Below, piece after piece: positions 1 to 5,079 of a stretch of 5,079 nucleotides of DNA. The stretch is from assembly GCA_051892815.1 (NCBI GenBank), contig JBJFGP010000050.1:1-5079 (forward strand), read 5' to 3'. Position 1 is the first letter of the stretch, and every line of letters starts with the position of its first letter. The notes below the pieces were generated by a model. It made no database searches. It was not told where the DNA came from and saw only the letters and a program-made list of their open reading frames with translations. This DNA is from JAXFQS01 sp051892815. GTDB taxonomy: Bacteria > Verrucomicrobiota > Kiritimatiellia > RFP12 > DVOR01. The position numbers and the translations under genes are program-made.

Positions 1-693
1 CTGAAGATTGACATCGACGGTTCCCGAACCGAGAGGGTCTGGCTTCTCAATCCCGGAATCCCGATTCCCCCCGAGACGACTGCCATCCACCACATATCCG
101 ACGCCGATGTCGCCGCTTGCCCGACCTTCGCGGACAAGGCTATGGAGATCGGACTTTTCTTCGGCGACAACACTGACCTTGCCGGGTACAATATTCTCCG
201 TTTCGATGTGCTCATCTTGGCTGAAGAGTTCAGCCGGGCGGGGATGCGGTTCCGTATGGATACGCGGCGCGTATTGGACGCACAGAAGATTTTCCACGCC
301 AAAGAGCCGCGCGATCTTGCTGCCGCCTTGCGTTTCTACTGCAACCGCGAACATGTCGGCGCACATGGCGCTCTTGCGGACACGCTTGCTACTTGGGATG
401 TCATCCAGGGGCAGTTCCGCAAGTACGCCGACCTTCCCCAGAATATGGACGAGTTGAACAAAGCCTTCAACCCCGTCGACCCGTCAAATGTCGACCGGGC
501 GGGGCGCTTCCGCTGGCGTAACGGCAAAGCGGTCGTCTTCTTTGGCAAGAAGAAGGGCACGAGCCTTCAGGAACTCGCCGAGTTGGATAAGGACTTCCTC
601 AAGTGGGTTGTCAAAAGCGACTTCCCGCCGGACACGCGCAAACTTTGCGAAGACGCGCTCAAGAATATCTTTCCCAAGCCTCCTGAAGCATGA
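1..693 (+). CDS. DnaQ-like (DEDDh) 3'-5' exonuclease with C-terminal ExoX-like domain, 5'-truncated by window edge
   Basis: Seen: the frame is open from base 1 to the TGA at 691-693, giving 230 codons with no start, so the gene begins upstream of the window. The fragment opens with a strand and a PPETTAIHHISDADV segment, which matches the 'iHgIt.e.v' region after Exo I in DnaQ-family nucleases. The Exo II motif is N64-I-L-R-F-D69 (GYNILRFD) and the Exo III motif is H122-GALA-D127, which together make a DEDDh site. The Exo I D-x-E motif is missing and should lie in the roughly 20-30 residues before the window. Residues about 165-229 (FFGKKKGTSL at 180-189, then a DKDFLKWV-like segment) resemble the small C-terminal domain found on exodeoxyribonuclease X-like proteins. 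Expected role: metal-dependent 3'-5' cleavage of DNA in the cytoplasm, in repair or proofreading. The exact substrate is not known. An RNase is a less likely alternative. Confidence 0.85.
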   Translation: MKIDIDGSRTERVWLLNPGIPIPPETTAIHHISDADVAACPTFADKAMEIGLFFGDNTDLAGYNILRFDVLILAEEFSRAGMRFRMDTRRVLDAQKIFHAKEPRDLAAALRFYCNREHVGAHGALADTLATWDVIQGQFRKYADLPQNMDELNKAFNPVDPSNVDRAGRFRWRNGKAVVFFGKKKGTSLQELAELDKDFLKWVVKSDFPPDTRKLCEDALKNIFPKPPEA

Positions 694-3350
694 CCGCCGC
701 GAGCGGAACAACAAAGGTGGGGCTCTTCTTCTCGCTCGCCCAACGCTTTCGCACTTGGTTGGCTACGGTGCGATGGGTACCTACCTCTTGGATGAAATCA
801 TTGCCAACAAAGGGTAGCAAAGGTGTGCACCCTTGGAGGCGTTTTGTAGGTAGCAGTTGGTCTGCCCGGTTGCAGATTTTTCTCCGGCAACTGCGTTCCT
901 TCGAGCACACCAGACAGGCCTTGTGTTGGACCTTGCTCCTACTTTGCGCCGGCTCCGCACTCGCCACCAAGCCAGTTCCAGTGACCTTTTTGGGCGCATA
1001 CGATCCGGACACCCCCGACTCGCCGCTGACCTCAGCCTTGCTACGCTATGCCAAGAGCCATCCGGAGTTTCGCCCGCTCAAATGGGGCGGACTGTCGCTT
1101 CCGGGAGCCGGAGGCAAAGCACCCTTCATGTTGGCCATGGCTGGAGGTACGGCCCCCGATGTTTTCTACGCCTGGTTCCACTCCATCCGTAGCGACATCG
1201 ACCAAGGGTTCATTCGTCCCCTCACCCCGTGGCTTGGAAAAGATGGGGCCCGAATGCCAGACTACTGGGAAGGCATCCCGCCGCTTTGGAGAACGGTCGC
1301 GACCAAGAACGGCGAAATCTACGGGCTACCCGCCGCGGGGCTCTCCTACTACGGCATCGTCTACCGGAAAGACCTCGTGCGCCAGGCTGGATTGGATCCC
1401 GAGAGACCGCCGAAAACCTGGGAAGAATTCTACCGTTGGTGCCAACAGCTGACATTCCACAAACGCGCCGTGACCGGCGCCAAGTCGGGTAAAGGACAAA
1501 TGGCATTCGGCATTACCCCGTCCCCCTGGGCCTGGCTACCGTGGATGCAATCCGCGGGCGGTTCGCCCATCGTCCAGATAGACGCCCAAGGACAGGTCCA
1601 TTCGATGGAAACCGCCGGATTGAGCAATGTAACCTGGCGGGCGGCATTCGACTCAGAGCCCGCATTGGCAGCAGCCCGATTCATGCACCGCCTGCTTTGG
1701 GCACCCTGGCGAAATGCGGATGGAGACGAAGTCATCGGCGTTGCGCGCCCCCTCCCGGTTTTGGATACCGAGGCCTTCACCCTGGGGGAAGTAGTCGCAT
1801 TCTTCGCAGGCGTAGAGCAACTGGAACTGTTGACGCGAAATGTGAATATTCCCCCCGAGGAAATCGGCTTTATGCCAGTACCCTCGCGCGATGGCGTACA
1901 CCCATCCGTAGTCCAAGGGCATCGCCACTTTTTTGCCATGACATCCCAAGTCGCCAAACGCCCGGAAGCCGAGCAAGACCTGATTTTCGGGGCACTAATG
2001 GCAGTCGCCGGAAGCCAGGTCCGCGACGCGGACATTCGCCGCAAAGCGGAGGAAGGGTTGGCTCGCTGGTGCAATCCTGCCGACTTGCGCCGCTTAGGAT
2101 TGGAAGAACATCTTGCAGATATTCCCCCCGCCATTCGGGCGGTCTACGAATCTATCGACAAGGGCGAGGTAGTCGTACGGACAGAACCCTTTGTCGGCTT
2201 CTGGCAACCTGTCAGCGACCTACTCCAAAGGAGGGTTATCGAGCGCCTGCTGAGCGATCCCGGGTGTTTGAACGAGTTGCCGGAGCAGTTATGTTCGGTG
2301 ACGAGAGAAGCCAATGAAAGTCTAATGTTCGGGCACTCCGCTGCGCTTATCGAAAAACATCGGCCGATTGCCCGGGTTGCCGTCGGTGCGCTGGGGTGCT
2401 GCCTAGTTGTCAGCCTTTGGATTGCCTTGGCGCGACGCAAGCGGACGAGCACTCCGGAGCCAAGGGAGAAGGCAGGGCGCTGGGCGGCGTGGGCAATGCT
2501 TCTGCCGGCATTGGCATCCATCGCGCTCTGGAGTTATTGGCCGCTTCTGAGGGGGGCTCTTATGACCTTCCAGGACTATCGGATTGCCGGGGGCACGACC
2601 TGGTCTGGGCTTGACAACATCATTCTTGTTGCGTCCGATCCGGGCTTTTGGGCGTCAGTCGGCCGGACCTTTAAGTTCGTTGGTCTGACGCTGATTCTAG
2701 GGTTTGTGACGCCTGTTGTCCTGGCACTGATGCTGGAGGAGATTCCGCGCGGAAAGGTCTTTTTCCGAACCATCTATTTCCTGCCGCATTTGACTTCTGC
2801 ACTGGTGGTCACGCTACTTTGGCGGATGATGTACGACCCAACTGAGAACGGGATGCTCAACCAGCTGCTCGGCGCGATCGGGATTGCGAAGCAGGGCTGG
2901 CTGAACGATCCGGCACTGGCGATGGTCTGTTGCATTCTGCCGGGAGTCTGGGCCGGTGCGGGGGTCAGCAGCCTCATTTACGGGGCAGCGTTGCGTGCCT
3001 TGCCGCCCGACCTAATCGAAGCCGCGGCGCTCGACGGTGCGGGCTTTCGGTCGCGCCTCCGCCATATTATTCTGCCACAACTCTTGCCCCTGCTAATCAT
3101 CAACTTCGTGGGGGCTTTCATAGCCGCCTTCCAGGGCATGGGCAGCATCTTTCTGTTGACCTTCGGCGGTCCCGGCGATGCGACCACCGTGCTTGGGCTT
3201 TCGATTTGGAAGGAGGCCTACAACAACCTGCGTTTCGGCACGGCGACCACGATGGCTTGGTTCCTCGGGATTGGCTTGATCGCGTTCACCTGGCTCCAGA
3301 TTCGCATCCTCCGGCGTGTCGAATACCGCCGCCCTGATGCGGCTGCCTGA
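690..3350 (+). CDS. ABC importer fusion: extracellular solute-binding protein joined to a MalF-like (CUT1-type) permease
   Basis: Role (family knowledge): binds a solute, probably a sugar or oligosaccharide, in the periplasm and forms one half of the membrane channel of a type I ABC importer. Residues are numbered from ATG 690 (886 aa). A Sec signal or anchor lies at about 77-92 (ALCWTLLLLCAGSALA) with no lipobox. The solute-binding domain spans about 93-550, with MLAMAGGTAPDVFYAW at 147-162 and YGLPAAG at 211-217 followed by an AGLDPERPPKTWEEF segment, all typical of SBP_bac_1/8. A helix at about 563-581 returns the chain to the cytoplasm (RRKR at 582-585). MalF-like helices follow at about 599-624, 660-682, 692-712, 742-764, 797-818 and 850-873. 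The EAA loop is E777-A-A-A-L-D-G783 to L795-P796, the ATPase docking site. No ATPase or MalG partner is present in the window. Start: ATG 690 overlaps the previous stop (ATGA) but has no clear Shine-Dalgarno, and residues 1-60 look non-coding. Alternatives are ATG 792 or TTG 870, the latter giving a 32-residue signal peptide. The domain calls are firm; the start is not. Confidence 0.88.
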   Translation: MTAASGTTKVGLFFSLAQRFRTWLATVRWVPTSWMKSLPTKGSKGVHPWRRFVGSSWSARLQIFLRQLRSFEHTRQALCWTLLLLCAGSALATKPVPVTFLGAYDPDTPDSPLTSALLRYAKSHPEFRPLKWGGLSLPGAGGKAPFMLAMAGGTAPDVFYAWFHSIRSDIDQGFIRPLTPWLGKDGARMPDYWEGIPPLWRTVATKNGEIYGLPAAGLSYYGIVYRKDLVRQAGLDPERPPKTWEEFYRWCQQLTFHKRAVTGAKSGKGQMAFGITPSPWAWLPWMQSAGGSPIVQIDAQGQVHSMETAGLSNVTWRAAFDSEPALAAARFMHRLLWAPWRNADGDEVIGVARPLPVLDTEAFTLGEVVAFFAGVEQLELLTRNVNIPPEEIGFMPVPSRDGVHPSVVQGHRHFFAMTSQVAKRPEAEQDLIFGALMAVAGSQVRDADIRRKAEEGLARWCNPADLRRLGLEEHLADIPPAIRAVYESIDKGEVVVRTEPFVGFWQPVSDLLQRRVIERLLSDPGCLNELPEQLCSVTREANESLMFGHSAALIEKHRPIARVAVGALGCCLVVSLWIALARRKRTSTPEPREKAGRWAAWAMLLPALASIALWSYWPLLRGALMTFQDYRIAGGTTWSGLDNIILVASDPGFWASVGRTFKFVGLTLILGFVTPVVLALMLEEIPRGKVFFRTIYFLPHLTSALVVTLLWRMMYDPTENGMLNQLLGAIGIAKQGWLNDPALAMVCCILPGVWAGAGVSSLIYGAALRALPPDLIEAAALDGAGFRSRLRHIILPQLLPLLIINFVGAFIAAFQGMGSIFLLTFGGPGDATTVLGLSIWKEAYNNLRFGTATTMAWFLGIGLIAFTWLQIRILRRVEYRRPDAAA
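694..869. other. Probable non-coding leader with hairpins and GGTAG motifs, inside the open frame of the transporter
   Basis: Read in the transporter frame, this stretch encodes a segment with five Trp in about 60 residues and no domain character, placed before the signal peptide. It contains GGTACCTACC (776-785), GGGTAGCAA (812-820) and GTAGGTAGC (846-854), which recur in the same or inverted orientation in the gene-free region after the transporter. ACCTAC (779-784) can pair with GTAGGT (846-851). I infer a 5' untranslated or intergenic region, perhaps part of a dispersed repeat. No known riboswitch was recognised and no convincing promoter was found. Confidence 0.45.
810..834 (+). promoter_or_regulatory. 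Short hairpin in the transporter leader
   Basis: AAGGGT at 810-815 and ACCCTT at 829-834 form a perfect 6-bp stem around a 13-nt loop. No U-run follows, so it is not an intrinsic terminator. It may be a structured leader element or part of a repeat. Its function is unknown, and a 6-bp stem can arise by chance. Confidence 0.25.
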
Positions 3351-3359
3351 CCGCCAGTG

Positions 3360-3415
3360 GGTAGCAACCTTCGCCACCGTTTCCTATCAACCTTCGCCAC
3401 CTAAAGTTGCCTACC
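3360..3415. repeat. 14-bp direct repeat within an imperfect inverted repeat, after the transporter gene
   Basis: CAACCTTCGCCACC occurs exactly at 3365-3378 and again at 3388-3401, a 23-bp period. The pair is bracketed by GGTAGCAAC (3360-3368) and GTTGCCTACC (3406-3415), which are reverse complements apart from one extra C. The block starts 9 bp past the transporter stop. It could be two binding sites two helical turns apart, or part of a dispersed intergenic element. The repeats are directly visible; any function is inference. Confidence 0.55.
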
Positions 3416-3434
3416 TCAACACGCAACAGGTGCC

Positions 3435-3465
3435 TATCTACCACCCCCACCGGTAGGTACCTTTT
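3435..3465 (+). terminator. Weak intrinsic-terminator-like hairpin for the transporter transcript
   Basis: TATCTACC (3435-3442) pairs with GGTAGGTA (3452-3459), with one G-U pair, around a 9-nt C-rich loop. CCTTTT (3460-3465) follows. The U-run is short and the stem only moderately GC-rich, so termination would be inefficient. An alternative pairing, CCGGT (3450-3454) with ACCGG (3467-3471), competes with it. The position between two co-oriented genes suits a terminator, but the stem also belongs to the local GGTAG motif family. Confidence 0.3.
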
Positions 3466-3473
3466 AACCGGCT

Positions 3474-3510
3474 CGTGCCAAGCCCCCGAATCGATTCCGC
3501 CATCGGCACG
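3474..3510. promoter_or_regulatory. Nested dyad, candidate operator or enhancer site upstream of the response regulator
   Basis: GAATCGATTC (3488-3497) is a perfect 10-bp palindrome. It sits inside a wider inverted repeat, CGTGCC (3474-3479) and GGCACG (3505-3510), and the two symmetries share the same centre to within half a base, at about 3492. That is roughly 72 bp upstream of the predicted transcription start, a position from which an activator could act and one that would suit autoregulation. The binding protein is unknown. Confidence 0.4.
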
Positions 3511-3529
3511 GGCGCCAACCTCTATATCC

Positions 3530-3557
3530 TTGTTTTCCGGCGAATATTTGCTATACT
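3530..3557 (+). promoter_or_regulatory. Sigma-70-type promoter with extended -10 for the response regulator
   Basis: The -35 is TTGTTT (3530-3535), followed by a 16-bp spacer and the -10 TATACT (3552-3557). TGC directly before the -10 (3549-3551) makes it an extended -10. Seven bases separate the -10 from the A of ATG 3565, so initiation is predicted at or within a base of the start codon, giving a leaderless transcript. This fits the lack of a Shine-Dalgarno in CTCTCCGGT before the ATG. Confidence 0.6.
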
Positions 3558-3564
3558 CTCCGGT

Positions 3565-4962
3565 ATGGTTCCAGAGGCAATCATATTGGTCGTCGATGAC
3601 GACCGCAACACGAGGGAGGTTATCGGGAGGGCTTTGCGCGGGCGCTACAGAGTGCTGCTAGCCGAATCCGCCGCGCAAGCGCTAGTCTACCTCGAAGAAC
3701 GCCCTGTCGACCTGATGCTCACCGACCTTCGCATGCCCGGCGAAGATGGACTCTCACTCCTCCATCAGGCACTTGCCCTCCGGCGCGACCTCAAAGTCAT
3801 CCTCCTCTCCGCCTACGGAACCGTTGAGACAGCCGTCGAAGCCATGCGCAACGGCGCCTACACCTTCCTCTCAAAACCCATCAACCTCGACCACCTGGAA
3901 GTCGAAATCGGCCGCGCGCTCGAGTCCATCCGCCTCGAACGGGAGAACCGCCGCCTGCGCGAACAAGTCGCCGGAGGAATCGAAGGAATCATCGGCACAA
4001 GTGCCCCGCTCCGCCGCATCTTCGACATCATCAAACAGACCGCTCCAACCGACGCCACCGTCCTGATTCAAGGCGCCAGCGGAACCGGAAAAGAACTAGT
4101 CGCCAGAGCCCTTCACAACCTCAGCCGCCGCGCAAGCGCACCCTTCATTCCCGTCCACTGCGCCGCCCTCTCCCCTACCCTCCTGGAAAGCGAACTCTTC
4201 GGGCACGAGAAAGGAGCCTTCACAGGAGCAACCTCCCGCCACATCGGACGCTTTGAGCAGGCCAACGGCGGAACCTTGTTCCTCGACGAGATTTCGGAAA
4301 TAGACCCATCAACCCAAGTCAAACTCCTGCGCGTCCTCCAAGAACGCCGATTTGTCCGTGTCGGAGGAGTCGACCCAATCGACCTCGATGTGCGCTTCAT
4401 CGCAGCCACAAACCGCAACCTCCGCCAGTGGGTCCAAGAGGGCAAATTCCGCGAAGATCTCTACTTCCGACTCAATGTCGTTGACATCTCCCTGCCCACA
4501 TTGTCCGAACGCGCCGACGACATTCCCCTGCTCTGCATGAACTTCCTCAAAGAGTTCAACCAGACCAACGGACGCCACATCACCGGCTTCACACCTGAGA
4601 CCATGCGCCGCCTCTGCCGCTACTCCTGGCCAGGCAACATCCGGGAACTGCGCAACACCATCGAACGCATGGTCGTACTCGCTTCAGGCGAAACACTTGG
4701 CGAAGAAGATTTGCCCGATGCCATCCGAAATGATGCCTGCCACGAAACCCAAGCCAACGAACCTCCCCCCCCCGACGATGCGCACCTCCTGCGCCCTTCC
4801 AACCGATACACCGAAGACGAACTCACCACCCTTATCCCCGAAGCAATGGCAACCCACAAAGGCAAAAAAGCCAAGGTCGCCCGCGCACTCGGTATTAGCC
4901 GATCGACCCTTTACCGCAAACTCAGGCAACTCGGTTTCAACGAGGACGAACTCCATGATTAG
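3565..4962 (+). CDS. NtrC-family sigma-54-dependent response regulator (REC, AAA+, Fis-type HTH)
   Basis: The protein is 465 aa from ATG 3565. Receiver domain at about 5-120: acidic pocket D11-D13, phosphoacceptor D54 (DLMLTDLRMPGEDG), S82 and K104-P105. A short coiled linker (RLERENRRLREQV) ends near 135. The AAA+ sigma-54 activation domain covers about 140-370: Walker A GASGTGKE (170-177), GAFTGA loop (217-222) that contacts sigma-54, Walker B GGTLFLDEI (235-243), an FREDLYFRLNV segment and WPGNIREL (355-362). A Pro-rich linker (P400-P403) leads to a Fis-type HTH at about 436-456 (ARALGISRSTLYRKL). All key residues are present. Phosphorylation by an unseen histidine kinase should trigger oligomerisation and ATP-driven open complex formation at sigma-54 promoters. 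An in-frame GTG at 3475 would add 30 residues, but it lies upstream of the promoter and the extra sequence is not receiver-like. The target genes are unknown. The gene overlaps the next one by 8 bp. Leu codons here are mostly CTC, unlike the transporter. Confidence 0.95.
   Translation: MVPEAIILVVDDDRNTREVIGRALRGRYRVLLAESAAQALVYLEERPVDLMLTDLRMPGEDGLSLLHQALALRRDLKVILLSAYGTVETAVEAMRNGAYTFLSKPINLDHLEVEIGRALESIRLERENRRLREQVAGGIEGIIGTSAPLRRIFDIIKQTAPTDATVLIQGASGTGKELVARALHNLSRRASAPFIPVHCAALSPTLLESELFGHEKGAFTGATSRHIGRFEQANGGTLFLDEISEIDPSTQVKLLRVLQERRFVRVGGVDPIDLDVRFIAATNRNLRQWVQEGKFREDLYFRLNVVDISLPTLSERADDIPLLCMNFLKEFNQTNGRHITGFTPETMRRLCRYSWPGNIRELRNTIERMVVLASGETLGEEDLPDAIRNDACHETQANEPPPPDDAHLLRPSNRYTEDELTTLIPEAMATHKGKKAKVARALGISRSTLYRKLRQLGFNEDELHD
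4942..4946 (+). promoter_or_regulatory. Shine-Dalgarno for the downstream exported protein
   Basis: GAGGA inside the last codons of the regulator gene lies 8 nt before ATG 4955. This supports that start and translational coupling, in contrast to the regulator start, which has no such site. Confidence 0.6.
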
Positions 4963-5079
4963 GCTAACCGTAGCCCTGATTCTTGCCTTGCTAGCCGTCC
5001 CCCTCGTCGCCGACGACGAGCCCCACCTCTGTCCAGCCTGCGGACGCGAAGCTGCCCAGACCGCCAGCTACTGCTCGGC
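4955..5079 (+). CDS. Exported zinc-ribbon-like protein, 3'-truncated by window edge
   Basis: The start ATG 4955 overlaps the regulator stop (8-bp overlap), and 41 codons are visible before the window ends. Residues 1-19 (MIRLTVALILALLAVPLVA) form a clear Sec signal peptide with likely cleavage after A19. Directly after it comes C26-P-A-C29-G, then Y39-C40-S, which resembles the first knuckle and the start of the second in small CPxCG zinc ribbons. The overlap and the Shine-Dalgarno suggest an operon with the regulator, so it may be part of the same signalling or envelope function. The rest of the protein is unseen, so function cannot be assigned. A larger membrane or sensor protein with an N-terminal ribbon is possible. 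Confidence 0.75.
   Translation, partial: MIRLTVALILALLAVPLVADDEPHLCPACGREAAQTASYCS

Noticed and set aside
694..710. Intrinsic terminator after the exonuclease (CCGC/GCGG pairing)
   Set aside because: The stem is only 4 bp and no T-run follows.
488..817. Open frame overlapping the exonuclease and ending in MGTYLLDEIIANKG just before a TAG at 815-817
   Set aside because: Most of it lies out of frame over the conserved exonuclease domains, it has no ribosome binding site, and its tail falls in the motif-rich leader. I treat it as a shadow frame.
1430..2134. 234-codon open frame on the minus strand across the binding-protein domain
   Set aside because: It is antisense to a well-supported conserved domain and its translation is low-complexity Ser/Arg/Pro-rich, as expected for a GC-rich shadow frame.
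3360..3415. CRISPR array
   Set aside because: There are only two 14-bp copies with a 9-bp gap and no further units, which is too short for CRISPR repeats and spacers.
3475..3564. Upstream GTG start that would extend the response regulator by 30 residues
   Set aside because: The extension is not receiver-like, contains the promoter and half of the dyad, and lacks a Shine-Dalgarno. ATG 3565 places the beta-strand and acidic pocket at the usual distance from the N-terminus.
3351..3564. Sigma-54 promoter (GG-N10-GC type) between transporter and regulator
   Set aside because: I searched for TGGCAC-N5-TTGC-like pairs and found only half matches such as CGGCAC near 3504, with no correctly spaced -12 element.
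4684..4956. Minus-strand open frame opposite the regulator C-terminus
   Set aside because: It is antisense to the conserved HTH and linker, with no supporting signals.

Overview
The window is GC-rich bacterial DNA with all genes on the + strand. It holds four coding regions: the 3' end of a DnaQ-like 3'-5' exonuclease gene (1-693), a very large ABC-importer gene in which a periplasmic solute-binding protein is fused to a MalF-type permease (open frame 690-3350), an NtrC-class response regulator (3565-4962), and the first 41 codons of an exported zinc-ribbon-like protein (4955-5079). No tRNA, rRNA, CRISPR array, transposase or phage gene was seen.

The organism cannot be named from the sequence. 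A sigma-54-dependent response regulator and a solute-binding protein without a lipobox suggest a Gram-negative-type envelope. A PVC-superphylum member (Verrucomicrobiota, Lentisphaerota or Kiritimatiellota) is my guess from the general look of the genes. It is weakly supported.

Layout. The exonuclease ends in a TGA that overlaps an ATG opening the transporter frame. However, the first 60 or so codons of that frame look non-coding: they are Trp-rich, carry hairpins, and share GGTAG-type motifs with the gene-free stretch after the transporter. The real transporter start is therefore probably well downstream of 690. The 214-bp gap 3351-3564 holds a 14-bp direct repeat, inverted GGTAG/CTACC repeats with a weak terminator-like hairpin, a nested dyad that could be an operator, and a good extended -10 promoter placed so that transcription should begin at the regulator ATG itself (a leaderless mRNA). 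The regulator's last codons overlap the next gene, so those two are probably co-transcribed.

How they may work together (inference): the transporter fusion supplies binding protein plus one permease half but has no ATPase or second permease nearby, so it must assemble with subunits encoded elsewhere or form a homodimer. The response regulator would respond to an unseen histidine kinase and drive sigma-54 promoters. Its only clear operon partner here is the exported zinc-ribbon-like protein. Nothing in the window ties the regulator to the transporter apart from adjacency. I do not see a clear novel defence or mobile system. The most unusual items are the fusion transporter, the repeat-rich flanks, the leaderless promoter with its upstream dyad, and a C9 tract in the regulator linker.
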